A DNA stretch of 64,000 nt from CAUSKK01 sp963532425 (GTDB lineage: Bacteria; Pseudomonadota; Gammaproteobacteria; Cardiobacteriales; Cardiobacteriaceae). The translations under genes and the position numbers were made by a program. The notes under the pieces are model-generated. The model was not told the origin of the DNA. It saw nothing but the letters and a program-made list of their open reading frames with translations, and did no database searches. Of the stretch, positions 1 through 7,644 are shown in pieces. How positions within the stretch are numbered: position 1 is the first letter of the stretch; every line of letters begins with the position of its first letter. The stretch lies in contig CAUSKK010000009.1 in the NCBI GenBank assembly GCA_963532425.1, forward strand, positions 1 through 64,000. Reading direction: 5' to 3'.

Positions 1-8
1 CCGGCGGC

Positions 9-592
9 GAAGCGCTTCGTTCTCAAGGACTCGAAAAAGGAGGTCTGGCGCTGGCTAGTCCTTATTTAATGAAGCGCTTCGGTTGGTGGGTCGAGTGGGC
101 TTTTACACGCCGAGGAGCGCTTCGAGCGCGGATGGTCTTTTCATCATCAATGGCCCAAAGCAGGGGCAGCGCTTCGTCCGGGAAACTGGGAACAGGGGCA
201 ATGCCGGCGGGCGATAAAACCGAAGCGCTTCGTTCATCGCAGCACCGGCAACCGGGCAAATCGTACGTTTACGAATAGGGGAAGCGCTTCGGACGAAGCC
301 CGGGCTAGCCAGGGGACAGATTGAAGCGAAGCGCTTCCCCCTTTGGGGCGCCGTCCTGGGCGGTGGGAAGCGCTTCACTCTGAGGGCCGATAGCGCTCGC
401 TCTGCCGTTAAACCGAAGCGCTTCGTTCTGCTCGCCCGGAAGGAAACGTCCCCCCTTTTCTAAAGTCTCCAGAGGGAAGCGCTTCGGTTTGGCGGAATCG
501 TCAGCGGGCCCGGGCTTTGATTTTTCCAGTGTCGAGGAACGAAGCGCTCCCGGCCGGCCCGGTAGAAATTAAAACGCGGCGGGAAGCGCTTC
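9..592. repeat. Palindrome array 1 (GAAGCGCTTC)
   Basis: Nine exact copies of the palindrome GAAGCGCTTC start at 9, 71, 222, 281, 328, 367, 415, 476 and 583. Three one- or two-base variants start at 114, 166 and 541. The steps between copies run from 39 to 65 bp and the DNA between them is not obviously repeated within this array. No convincing gene lies here. Open frames across it are artefacts of the motif, which reads as EAL, KRF or SAS depending on frame, and identically on both strands. Confidence 0.95.
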
Positions 593-596
593 CATA

Positions 597-627
597 AAAA
601 AGCCCCGTTCTAATTCGGGGCTTCTTT
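597..627 (-). terminator. Rho-independent terminator of the GST gene
   Basis: Read on the minus strand, a GC-rich stem (AAGCCCCG pairing with CGGGGCTT, 8-base loop) is followed by a run of T. It lies just after the stop codon at 633. Confidence 0.8.
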
Positions 628-632
628 TAGTT

Positions 633-1262
633 TTAGCCGGCGGCGTTGAGCTGCTTCAGCAGTTCCTCGTCCAGGGCGGCGGCCTTCTGGCAGGCCGGCC
701 GTTGCAGGTGCCGCTGCATGTAGTCGCTGAAGGGCGCCCCGTTGGGCAGTAGCTGGGTGCGCATCAGCCAGGCCAGCAGTCCGCTGTAGTAGAGGTCGAG
801 GGCGGTGAAGCGCTCCTCCAGGAAGTAATGGCGGTTGTGCAGATGGTTGCGCAGCAGCTGCACTGCCTCGTCAAAATCACCGTAGCCGATGGCCAGCTTT
901 TGCTCCTCATTGTTTTTAATGCCGCGCCAGACGTCTATCGCGGCGTATTCCAGATGAACGGCGAAGAACAGCCAGCGGTAGTATTCGCCGCGCGCCTCGC
1001 TGCCCGGCGTTGGAATCAGGGCCCGCTCGGGGAAACGGTCGGCCAGATAGCTGATGATGGCGGCGGTTTCGGTGATGACCGTCGCCCCGGCCCGCAGCGC
1101 CGGCACCTTGCCCAGCGGGTTGATGGCCCGGTAATCGGGCGATTTCATCGCTGCGCCAAAGGGCACGCCGACGGTCTCATAGTCGGCGCCGCATTCCTCC
1201 AGCATCCAGCGCACGTTCCGACCGCGCGAATGGGGGTGAGTGTAAAGGGTGAGTTGGCTCAT
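633..1262 (-). CDS. Glutathione S-transferase family protein
   Basis: A 209-residue, two-domain glutathione S-transferase. Residues 1-77 form the thioredoxin-like domain: a strand leading to HSRGRNVRWM with Ser12 near the usual catalytic position, NPLGKVPAL with the cis-Pro at 54, and ETAAI at 65-69 for the glutathione gamma-glutamyl group. The rest is the helical C-terminal domain. Length is normal for the family. It is probably cytosolic and conjugates or reduces electrophiles with glutathione, which gshA and gshB elsewhere in the window would supply. It is the last gene of a leftward group (VOC protein, chorismate mutase, EVE protein, GST) and sits 30 bp after the EVE stop. The natural substrate cannot be read from sequence. 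Confidence 0.9.
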   Translation of the reverse strand: MSQLTLYTHPHSRGRNVRWMLEECGADYETVGVPFGAAMKSPDYRAINPLGKVPALRAGATVITETAAIISYLADRFPERALIPTPGSEARGEYYRWLFFAVHLEYAAIDVWRGIKNNEEQKLAIGYGDFDEAVQLLRNHLHNRHYFLEERFTALDLYYSGLLAWLMRTQLLPNGAPFSDYMQRHLQRPACQKAAALDEELLKQLNAAG

Positions 1263-1292
1263 ATTTAAGTCTCCTGATTTAATTTCTATTGC

Positions 1293-1739
1293 TTAAAACA
1301 GCTTTTCCTGACCAAGGGTATCGGCCAGCATGTAATCGCGCACAAATTGGAAAAAATCGGCGCTAATTTCCAGGTGGCCGTAGCGCAGCTGGCTGGCGTA
1401 GTTCCGCCACTCCCGGTGGCGCCGCGCCCAGTCGCTGGGGCAGTCCCGCCGGGTGTTGAGGTAGGCCACGTTGCGGCGGAAGGGGATAAATTCAGCGCTC
1501 ATGCGGAAGGGGTAGGCCACCTCGTCCAGAATTTGCCCACAGGCGGTGAAGGTCTGCAATTTTTCTCGGCCCTCTAGGCTAATTTTTGGGCTGTAGTAAA
1601 GCAGCCAGTCGCCCCGCCTCATGCGATTGAGCGGTGCCGCCTTGCCGTGGCAGACCTGGCAGAAGCCACCGGCCACGGCGCGTAGCACGTGCTCCTTTGA
1701 GACGATTCCGAGCCAGAATTTTACTGCCGTGGCGCTCAT
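1293..1739 (-). CDS. EVE domain protein
   Basis: A 148-residue protein that is almost entirely one EVE domain, related to PUA/YTH folds. The start (FWLGIVSKEHV at about 8-18) and the RGDWLLYYSP segment near residue 45 are typical of the UPF0310/EVE family. Members bind modified bases in DNA or RNA, and some act in modification-dependent defence. That role is family knowledge, not shown here. The start codon overlaps the chorismate mutase stop as ATGA (1736-1739), implying translational coupling. It is of interest in a genome packed with one palindrome that could be a methylation site, but that link is speculation. Confidence 0.85.
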   Translation of the reverse strand: MSATAVKFWLGIVSKEHVLRAVAGGFCQVCHGKAAPLNRMRRGDWLLYYSPKISLEGREKLQTFTACGQILDEVAYPFRMSAEFIPFRRNVAYLNTRRDCPSDWARRHREWRNYASQLRYGHLEISADFFQFVRDYMLADTLGQEKLF

Positions 1740-2023
1740 TGCCGCTGGTTTACCTGGCCTTCCAGCTGAATGAAGGCGTCAATCATGGCGCGCCAGACGG
1801 CTTCGGCCACCTCGGGCGCTAGCCCCGCCGCCAGGGCCTGGCTGCGGCGGTCGGCAATCACCTGGGCCACCCGTTCGGGGGCCGCGACGGCCTGCTGGTC
1901 GCCCGGGGGCTTAAGGCGGCCGGCCTGTTCCACCAGCCGTTGGCGGCGGGCCAGCAGCCCGATGAGTTGGCTATCCAAGGCGTCGATGTCCCGGCGCAGT
2001 TCTGCCAGAGTTAATGGGTTCAT
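1736..2023 (-). CDS. Chorismate mutase, AroQ/PchB type
   Basis: A 95-residue all-helical monofunctional chorismate mutase. The N-terminal helix (LRRDIDALDSQLIGLLARR) carries the conserved active-site arginines. Lys38 in AGRLK and the ERVAQVI helix near residue 50 complete the usual AroQ pattern, and the end (VWRAMIDAFIQLE) is close to PchB-like enzymes. It should convert chorismate to prephenate. An isochorismate-lyase activity, as in PchB, cannot be excluded. It overlaps the EVE gene by 4 bp and follows the VOC gene by 21 bp, so it is probably cotranscribed with both. A DAHP synthase of the same pathway lies at 51881 but is not linked. Confidence 0.85.
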   Translation of the reverse strand: MNPLTLAELRRDIDALDSQLIGLLARRQRLVEQAGRLKPPGDQQAVAAPERVAQVIADRRSQALAAGLAPEVAEAVWRAMIDAFIQLEGQVNQRQ

Positions 2024-2044
2024 GGGTTCTCCGATTTAATTTTT

Positions 2045-2467
2045 TTACTTAAACGACGCTAGCGCAGTTTTTTTTAAAAAGGGATTAAAGGCAATTTCCC
2101 ACAGAAAGCCGTCCGGGTCGGCGATGTAGCCGCTGTAGCCGCCCCAAAATACCGGCTGCGGAGCCTTAATAATGTTCACATTTCTGGTGGCAAAGGTCTG
2201 AAAGAGCTCGTCCACGGCGGCGGCACTGGCCACGTTATGGGCCAGGCTAAAGCCGTGAAAGCCCGTGCCGGCGGCAGACAGTTGGGCGTCCCGGGCCAGC
2301 GCTTCCCGCCCGAAGAGGGCTAGCAGTAGAGCGCTACCCGTCTGGAAAAAGGCAATGTGTTCGTTGCTGTCCGCCGTTTCCGCCCAGCCGAAGACCTCGC
2401 CATAGAAACGCCGCGAGCGGGCCAGGTCGGCCACGCCCAGGGTGATGTAGTTAATGTGCGCTTCCAT
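2045..2467 (-). CDS. VOC family (glyoxalase/dioxygenase-like) protein
   Basis: A 140-residue protein with the paired beta-alpha-beta-beta-beta modules of the vicinal oxygen chelate fold. It begins INYITLGVADLARSRRFYG and ends with DPDGFLWEIAFNP, where the Glu is a usual metal ligand. The GYSGYIADPDG stretch is typical of small glyoxalase/bleomycin-resistance relatives. The reaction is not predictable. It is first in the leftward group with chorismate mutase, EVE and GST. Its stop lies 21 bp before the chorismate mutase start. Confidence 0.85.
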   Translation of the reverse strand: MEAHINYITLGVADLARSRRFYGEVFGWAETADSNEHIAFFQTGSALLLALFGREALARDAQLSAAGTGFHGFSLAHNVASAAAVDELFQTFATRNVNIIKAPQPVFWGGYSGYIADPDGFLWEIAFNPFLKKTALASFK

Positions 2468-2608
2468 CCGCTAAGCTAAAAGCTTATAAATGGACAGGCC
2501 GGTACGGGTGGCCTTGCGCCAGGGAATGCACCATCGAGTGCCTCGGCGCCCTATAACTCCCAGCGACAAACCACCGAATGAGGCTTTGCCTGGATTGCCA
2601 TGCTGTGT

Positions 2609-3073
2609 TCAGTCATCGTCTTCGCGCTTGTTGCCAAATAATGCGTACCAAAGCCATAACAAACCGATGATTAGTGGAAACAAGGAAATAATGATGGTAT
2701 AGCCGGGGCCGTTACCCCATCCATAAAACCACTTGCCCATCATTTCTTTGATTTCGGCAGTTCCTGGTTCTTTTTCCAGATAGAGAATTTCTATTGGAGT
2801 GCCTGGCGTAAAAGTATCGCCATGGGTATAGCGTCTGAAGCCTTCTTTGTCGATAGAGAAAGAGCCTCGGTGCCCCTGATAATCTATCCGGAAGTAATAG
2901 CTGGTACCGGAAAAAGTGCCTTTGTATATTTCTACATTGCTCAGCTTGCCCACTACGGATACGCCATGCTTTTCCAGTGTTTGCTGGTTACGGATTTGGT
3001 GAATACCATGCGACATTAAGAAGCCGCCAAACACGGTAAAGCCTAGTGCAAGCAAAGTATCTTTAATTGCCAT
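2609..3073 (-). CDS. DUF3592-like membrane protein
   Basis: A 154-residue protein with a hydrophobic segment near each end (LLALGFTVFGGFLM and IIISLFPLIIGLLWLWY) and a soluble, beta-rich middle (VSVVGKLSNVEIYKG, YYFRIDYQGH, FTPGTPIEILYL). This matches the layout of DUF3592 proteins, whose function is unknown. I chose the ATG at 3073 (MAIKDT). A longer frame to 3118 adds 15 residues without a clear ribosome site. Base composition is more AT-rich than the neighbours, which may indicate transfer. The charged tail REDDD probably faces the cytoplasm. Confidence 0.65.
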   Translation of the reverse strand: MAIKDTLLALGFTVFGGFLMSHGIHQIRNQQTLEKHGVSVVGKLSNVEIYKGTFSGTSYYFRIDYQGHRGSFSIDKEGFRRYTHGDTFTPGTPIEILYLEKEPGTAEIKEMMGKWFYGWGNGPGYTIIISLFPLIIGLLWLWYALFGNKREDDD

Positions 3074-3164
3074 ATTTTTTATTATCCTGCATTGATTTAT
3101 GAGCGCGGATTTTAGCACCGCGTAAATAATTAGGCAGAATGTTCCAGTGCACAGCTTGGGTTAG

Positions 3165-3236
3165 GTGCTTGCGCTGTAGCCCAACAATTTTCACGTTGAG
3201 TTACGCTCATCGGGCCAGCCCGACCTACACCCCTAA
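3165..3236. repeat. Possible dispersed repeat remnant
   Basis: The stretch contains imperfect palindromic blocks (CGGGCCAGCCCG near 3210 and GGGTTAGGTGC with a loosely matching GTAGCCCAAC). It resembles short dispersed intergenic repeats seen in many proteobacteria. No second copy was noticed in this window, so the call is weak. Confidence 0.25.
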
Positions 3237-3506
3237 ATCCGCCCTTTGTACGTGGCATCTGTAACGCATAAATTCAGAACCGGTCTGCACTACGGCCTGG
3301 GCATGATGCAAGTGCGGCCGAGGGAATTCTTCTTCATCTACAAAAAGCTGCCCTTCCTCCAGGGCAATCTGGGCCTTAGTGCCGTCCACGCCTGGTACAA
3401 CCCGGAGAATGGCGACTGCCTAGCGCTAAATGTGGGGAATAGTGGAGATATGAACGCCAGCTTCATGCTGTTGCTGGAAATTTTGGGCCTATTGGCCAAG
3501 CATTAG
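3237..3506 (+). pseudogene. C-terminal remnant of a serine hydrolase (beta-lactamase class C-like)
   Basis: An open stretch of about 90 codons follows an in-frame stop at 3234-3236 and has no convincing ATG start or ribosome site. Its product reads HYGLGMMQVRP, then LPFLQGNLGLSAVHAWYNPE, then LALNVGN. That order resembles the C-terminal part of PF00144 serine hydrolases, where YGLGL is followed by a GHxG-type turn and F.YxPE. The N-terminal part with the SxxK and YxN active site is absent. I read it as a decayed fragment next to a possible dispersed repeat. An HMM search would confirm or reject the family. Confidence 0.5.
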
Positions 3507-3611
3507 GATAGCCAATGAACCTAAGGCCGGCGGGCTAGGCGGCCTAGCGGTCGTGGCCGGTGAAGCGCCCGGGCGGCCCGGCGTTGAGGGGCTTTGCCTT
3601 CGGGCCAGTCA

Positions 3612-3902
3612 CTAGCCTTCGGCGTAGGCGCTCAGGTTGGGGGCGGTTTTCGTGGGAATGAATTCGGTGATGGCGTAGTCGGCTAGGCCGTGCCGGTGGA
3701 AGGGGTCTTCCTTGATAAGCGCTTCGATGGCCGCGCGGCTGGGCGCCCGGGCGATGATGATGCCGCCGCTGCGCGGTTCCTTGCGGCCGGAAAACAGGAA
3801 GGTGCCCCGTTGATAGTGGCGGTCGAGGAACTGGCGGTGGGCCTCCAGCTGCGCTTCGATTTGTGCCAGGTCGGCGGTGTAAGTTAGGGAAATGATGAAC
3901 AC
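3612..3902 (-). CDS. YciI-like protein
   Basis: A 96-residue protein with the YciI ferredoxin-like fold. It has an N-terminal strand (MFIISLTYTADL), HRQFLDRHYQRG with a conserved family His, then SGRKEPRSGGIIIARA and DPFHRHGLADYAITEF. The function of YciI proteins is unsettled; some relatives are dehalogenase-like or muconolactone isomerase-like. It lies 43 bp downstream of the oxidoreductase-like gene that ends the Rnf gene train and may be its distal member. Confidence 0.85.
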   Translation of the reverse strand: MFIISLTYTADLAQIEAQLEAHRQFLDRHYQRGTFLFSGRKEPRSGGIIIARAPSRAAIEALIKEDPFHRHGLADYAITEFIPTKTAPNLSAYAEG

Positions 3903-3945
3903 GTGATTCCTTGAATTGAATGGGAAAAAACGGGCCGGGCCTTGC

Positions 3946-4608
3946 CTACTCGACCAGCAGCCGGCGAATATCCGCCGGGTCGTAGCAGTGCACCCCGGCC
4001 GGGGCGCTGGCCTGGGCGCGGCGCAGGGCTCGGGCCAGGTCGGCCACTGCCAGCGGTTGCTGGGAACGCAGCAGACCGAGCCCGTTGAAAAACTTCAGCA
4101 GACCGGCGGCGAAGCGCTCCCCGGGGCGGTCGCTGTTGGGGCGCAGCAGCAGCGGCGGCCGGAAAATCAGCAGCCGGGGGAAATCCAGCGCCCGAAGCGC
4201 TTCCTCCAGCTGGCCCTTGAGCCGGGGGTAGAAAAAGCGCGATTGACCGTTGGCTCCGGCCGCCGACACCAGCACCAGCGTGGCCACGCCCCGGCTCCGG
4301 GCGACCCGGGCGAAATGGAGCACGGCCTCATAGTCGATGCGCCACTGGGCCTCCTTACTGCCGGCGGCGGCCCGGGTGGTGCCGAGGCAGGAGAAGAGCA
4401 CATCGCCGCCCTCCACCAGCGCCGGGTCAAAGTCGTTCAGGTCAAGAATATGGCTGCGCAGCTTGCCATCGACCACCGCCGGGGCGCGGCGGCCGTAGCA
4501 ATCGACGCGGCCGACGGTCGGGTCGGCGAGCAGCTGGGCCAGCAGTTCGCGGCCGCTGGCACCGGTGGCGCCGATGATGAGACAGTGCAAATTTGAATTC
4601 GGGGTCAT
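3946..4608 (-). CDS. NAD(P)-binding Rossmann protein, atypical SDR type
   Basis: A 220-residue protein with the nucleotide-binding glycine motif GATGASG at 13-19, a DLNDFD segment, and FSCLGTTRAAAGSKEAQW in the pattern of HTATIP2/NAD(P)H-binding oxidoreductase-like proteins. It continues with VLVSAAGANGQSRFFYPRLKG, where the YxxxK of classical SDRs is replaced by YPRLK. Its substrate is unknown. The start at 4608 is preferred to a longer frame because the ATG overlaps the upstream stop as ATGA (4605-4608). It is the last tightly coupled gene of the Rnf train. Confidence 0.75.
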   Translation of the reverse strand: MTPNSNLHCLIIGATGASGRELLAQLLADPTVGRVDCYGRRAPAVVDGKLRSHILDLNDFDPALVEGGDVLFSCLGTTRAAAGSKEAQWRIDYEAVLHFARVARSRGVATLVLVSAAGANGQSRFFYPRLKGQLEEALRALDFPRLLIFRPPLLLRPNSDRPGERFAAGLLKFFNGLGLLRSQQPLAVADLARALRRAQASAPAGVHCYDPADIRRLLVE

Positions 4609-5006
4609 AGTAAATCCTTCAGTTCCGGGGCCGAGGTCGGGCAGCGTTCCAGCACCGCCTGGCGGCGCACCAGCAGTTCCCGGCCCAGGAAACTCTCCAG
4701 CGCCCGGGGGGCCGGCGTCGGCGTCGGGCCGTCCGGGGCCAGGGCGGTGAAATTCTGCCGGAGTTCCGGTTCCAGCGTCCGCCAGCTGAGCTGCAGCAGT
4801 TCCCGCCGGCTGAAATGGCGGCCGGCCTTGTTCAACGGGCTGGGGGCGTTCATCGCCCGCTCCTGCTCCTGGTAGTAGCGCAGGGCGGACAGGCAATCGC
4901 TGCTGAGCCGCTCCGGCGGGCCGGCGCTGAAACGGTAGTAGAGCAACAGCGGCAGCAGCGGCACCAGCGGCAGCAGGTAGAGCAGGGGATATTTACGCAG
5001 GTTCAT
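4605..5006 (-). CDS. Unknown single-pass membrane protein, paralogue of the next gene
   Basis: A 133-residue protein I do not recognise. A membrane anchor occupies about residues 5-23 and the rest is a soluble domain. It shares a clear pattern with the upstream gene at 5003-5377: CLSALRYYQ here against CINALRYFR there, and CPTSAPELKDLL at the end against CPATAPEIKDFL. The two conserved cysteines, one after the anchor and one near the C-terminus, may pair in the periplasm. Both genes overlap neighbours by ATGA junctions, so they are probably translated together behind rnfE. Confidence 0.7.
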   Translation of the reverse strand: MNLRKYPLLYLLPLVPLLPLLLYYRFSAGPPERLSSDCLSALRYYQEQERAMNAPSPLNKAGRHFSRRELLQLSWRTLEPELRQNFTALAPDGPTPTPAPRALESFLGRELLVRRQAVLERCPTSAPELKDLL

Positions 5007-5377
5007 GGCTCGGGTTGGCGGTGGTAGAAGCCCAGTTCGGGCAGAAAGTCTTTTATTTCCGGGGCAGTGGCCGGGCAGTGTTTCAGCACCTGATTGCGGG
5101 CCCGCATCACTTCATTGGCCCGGTCCCAGCGCCACAGCTGCTCCGGGTTGATTTCCCGGTCCGGCCGCTTTTCCAGCAGCGGATAGGGTTCCCGGCTGAT
5201 TTCATAGTGGGCGCGAATCTCCTCGGGCCGGGGCTCGTCCCACTTCATCCGAAAATAGCGCAGGGCGTTGATGCAATTCACCGGCAGTGGCGGCGTCGGC
5301 ACCCGGGCGCAGCCGTAGTAGTAGAACAGCGGCAGGGCCGGCAGCAGCCACAGCAGCCGCCCCCAGCGGCTGGACAC
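5003..5377 (-). CDS. Unknown single-pass membrane protein, paralogue of the previous gene
   Basis: A 124-residue protein with an N-terminal membrane segment (LLWLLPALPLFYYYG), then NCINALRYF, a charged middle rich in Arg and Glu, and a CPATAPEIKDFLPELGF tail. It pairs with its downstream neighbour as a diverged duplication. I chose the GTG at 5377. It begins one base after the tautomerase stop, and any longer frame would run through the tautomerase gene. No family was recognised, and a role with Rnf is only suggested by position. Confidence 0.6.
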   Translation of the reverse strand: MSSRWGRLLWLLPALPLFYYYGCARVPTPPLPVNCINALRYFRMKWDEPRPEEIRAHYEISREPYPLLEKRPDREINPEQLWRWDRANEVMRARNQVLKHCPATAPEIKDFLPELGFYHRQPEP

Positions 5378-5378
5378 G

Positions 5379-5564
5379 CTATTTATCGCAGCGCAGCACG
5401 CCGGCCTGGCCGAGGTTTTCCGGCGCCAGGTCTTCGATGCTAATCCAGACGGCACTTTCCGGCACGCCGATGCTTGCGCTGATGGCGGCGGTTACGTTTT
5501 TAACCAGGGCGCGTTTCTGTTCGACCGTGCGGCCGGCGACGATTTTGATATTGACGATGGGCAT
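5379..5564 (-). CDS. 4-oxalocrotonate tautomerase family protein
   Basis: A 61-residue protein of the small tautomerase family. It starts MPIVNIKIVAGRT, giving the catalytic N-terminal Pro once Met is removed and the conserved Arg at mature position 11. VPESAVWISIEDLAPENLG matches the C-terminal half. Small tautomerases form hexamers or related oligomers and shift double bonds in 2-keto or enol substrates. The true substrate is unknown. It lies 25 bp after rnfE and directly before the paralogous membrane proteins. Confidence 0.85.
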   Translation of the reverse strand: MPIVNIKIVAGRTVEQKRALVKNVTAAISASIGVPESAVWISIEDLAPENLGQAGVLRCDK

Positions 5565-5589
5565 GGGATTTTCTCCGATGAAAGGGGGA

Positions 5590-6180
5590 CTAGCGGCCGG
5601 AACGCCGCGCCATCAGGGCATTGCGGGCGGCCACCAGCAAACCATAGCAAAAAAACGCGCCGGCCGGCAACGCCGCCAGCAGCACCGGCCGTTCCAGGTG
5701 CAGCAGGGGCCAGCCGAAGACCGTGCCCCGGGCCAGCAGTTCGCGCAGCAGGCCGAGGGCGAGCAGGCCGAGGGCAAAGCCGGTGCCCATGCTGAGGCCG
5801 TCGAGCAGGGCCAGCGGTAGCGGATTCTTGACGGCGTAGGCCTCGGCCCGGGCGATGATGACGCAGTTGGTCACAATCAGCGACAGAAAGATGCCCAGCC
5901 CCTGATAGAGCGGGTAGTTCAGGGCCTGCATCAGGATTTCCACGATGCTCACGGCGCTGGCGATGAGCAGCACAAACACCGGAATGCGGATTTCCCGCCG
6001 GATAAAACGCCGGCTCAGCGACACCAGGCCGTTGGACAGGGTCAGGACGAAAATCGTCGCCAGCCCCAGGCCCAGGGCGTTGCGGCCGTCCACGGACACG
6101 GCCAGCAGCGGGCAGAGGCCGAGAATCTGCACCAGCACCGGGTTGTTGTCCCAGAGGCCATTTCTAATGAGTTTTTTCAT
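5590..6180 (-). CDS. rnfE: Rnf electron transport complex subunit E
   Basis: A 196-residue integral membrane subunit with about six hydrophobic helices. The diagnostic start (NGLWDNNPVLVQILGLCPLLAV) and the LSLIVTNCVIIARAEAY segment match RnfE/NqrE, including the cysteine that helps hold the intramembrane iron-sulfur cluster shared with RnfA. Rnf couples electron flow between ferredoxin and NAD to ion movement; in some enterobacteria the homologous Rsx complex resets SoxR. The start overlaps the rnfG 3' end by 17 bp. No nth gene follows, unlike in E. coli. Confidence 0.95.
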   Translation of the reverse strand: MKKLIRNGLWDNNPVLVQILGLCPLLAVSVDGRNALGLGLATIFVLTLSNGLVSLSRRFIRREIRIPVFVLLIASAVSIVEILMQALNYPLYQGLGIFLSLIVTNCVIIARAEAYAVKNPLPLALLDGLSMGTGFALGLLALGLLRELLARGTVFGWPLLHLERPVLLAALPAGAFFCYGLLVAARNALMARRSGR

Positions 6181-6718
6181 GGGCCAACCAGCCGTTAAAA
6201 ACCAGACCTACCTGCTGGGCCACGGCCCGGGGGGTGATGGTGGCGCCGGTGAAGGCGTCGAAGTCGCCGCCGTCCTTTTTCACGTTGAAATTCGTCGCCG
6301 CCGTGCGTCCGGCAAAACTTTGAATCCAATCGCTTTTTTCCGCCTCGATTTTATCGCCGAGGCCGGGGGTTTCCCGGTGGGCGAGAACGCGGACGCCCAG
6401 CAGCCGTTGGCCGTCGATGGCCAGCAGCAGGTCGATGTCGCCGCCGTAGCCGCGTGGGGTGCGGCTCTGCAAATAGACGTAGCGACTGCGGAACAGCTGC
6501 ACCGGCTGGCCGGCCAGGGTCAGATTCTGGCGCCGGGCGAGGAAATCCGGCGGGAACGGGTCATCGGGGCCGAGTTCGCGGAAGCGCTGCAGCAGGGCCT
6601 CGCGCTGGTTCACGGCGATGCGTTCCCGGGCGGCCAGATAGGCCAGACTCACGGCGCTGAGCAGCACCAGGGCAAAGAGGCCGAGGCGCAGGCCGGCCTG
6701 AACAATGGGATTTTTCAT
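6164..6718 (-). CDS. rnfG: Rnf electron transport complex subunit G, covalent FMN protein
   Basis: A 184-residue membrane-anchored FMN-binding protein. An N-terminal helix (LFALVLLSAVSLAYLAA, about 14-30) is followed by a periplasmic FMN domain. ETPGLGDK lies at about 116-123. The flavinylation motif DAFTGATIT gives TGAT at 157-160, where Thr160 would carry the phosphoester-linked FMN. It overlaps rnfE by 17 bp and rnfD by the usual ATGA. The flavin transferase ApbE needed for maturation is not in this window. Confidence 0.95.
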   Translation of the reverse strand: MKNPIVQAGLRLGLFALVLLSAVSLAYLAARERIAVNQREALLQRFRELGPDDPFPPDFLARRQNLTLAGQPVQLFRSRYVYLQSRTPRGYGGDIDLLLAIDGQRLLGVRVLAHRETPGLGDKIEAEKSDWIQSFAGRTAATNFNVKKDGGDFDAFTGATITPRAVAQQVGLVFNGWLAHEKTH

Positions 6719-7644
6719 CGGTATTGGGGCGCAGTTAGGGGATCAATCAGCGGCACCAGGGCGTTGCCGAGCAGCACGGCGAAGGCGACGCCGTCGGGAT
6801 AGTTGCCGAGGTTGCGAATAGCAATGGCCAGGGCACCGACCAGCAGACCGAAGAGCCAGCGGCCAGGCCCGGTGGTGGCGGCGGTGGTGGGGTCAGTGGC
6901 GATGAAACAGGCGCCGAGGACGATGGCCCCGGCGTTCAGCTGGAGCAGCGGGCCGAGATAGGCGCGCGGGTCATGCCAATGGAACAGCGTCGCCGCCAGC
7001 CCGGCGCCGAGCAGAAAGGCCAGCACGATGCGCCCGTCGAGGAAGCGCTTCGCCGCCAGCCAGCCGGCGCTGAGCAGATAGCTGCCATTGACGGCCAGGG
7101 CGAGGCCGTCCCAGTGCTGGGGCAGCGGCGCGCCGGCGATGCGGGCACTGCGGCTGGCGTCGAGCAGGGTGGCGGCGGTGGTCATATCCGGCGGCGGCCG
7201 GAACAGACTCATAAAGGGAAGCGCTTCGGCCGGCTGGGCCCCGACCACGGCCGGCCAGCTGAGCAGACAGAAGGCATAGCCCACCATGGCCGGATTGAAG
7301 GGGTTGTGGCCGAGGCCGCCGTAGAGCTGTTTGCCGAAGATGAGGGCAAAGGCGGTGCCGGTCAGCAGCAGCCACAGCGGCGCCGACTGGGGCAGGGCCA
7401 GGGTCAGCAGCAGGGCGGTAATCACGGCGCTGCCATCGCCGGCCGGCCGCAGCGATTTGCGCCGCAGGGCCAGCAGCAGGGCTTCGGTACCGACGGCGGC
7501 CAGCACCGCCACCAGGGCATTGGCCCACCAGCGCCCGCCCCGCTGCCAGCCGAGCAGGGTTAGGGCCGGCAGCAGGCCCGCCGCCACCGACCACATCAGG
7601 GGGCGCAGGGCCGGGGTGAGATGAAGATAGGGGGCAACACTCAT
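6715..7644 (-). CDS. rnfD: Rnf electron transport complex subunit D
   Basis: A 309-residue polytopic membrane subunit. DGSAVITALLLTLALP and FGKQLYGGLGHNPFNPAMVGYAF are hallmark RnfD/NqrB segments. A TAATLLDA stretch sits where the covalent FMN site is expected, and the C-terminal helices include LGACFIATDPTTA and NLGNYPDGVAFAVLLGN. I chose the second ATG (7644) because it overlaps the rnfC TGA as ATGA and is better spaced from a GGAG upstream. The ATG at 7650 is possible. Two exact GAAGCGCTTC copies lie in the coding sequence near 7030 and 7218. Confidence 0.93.
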   Translation of the reverse strand: MSVAPYLHLTPALRPLMWSVAAGLLPALTLLGWQRGGRWWANALVAVLAAVGTEALLLALRRKSLRPAGDGSAVITALLLTLALPQSAPLWLLLTGTAFALIFGKQLYGGLGHNPFNPAMVGYAFCLLSWPAVVGAQPAEALPFMSLFRPPPDMTTAATLLDASRSARIAGAPLPQHWDGLALAVNGSYLLSAGWLAAKRFLDGRIVLAFLLGAGLAATLFHWHDPRAYLGPLLQLNAGAIVLGACFIATDPTTAATTGPGRWLFGLLVGALAIAIRNLGNYPDGVAFAVLLGNALVPLIDPLTAPQYR

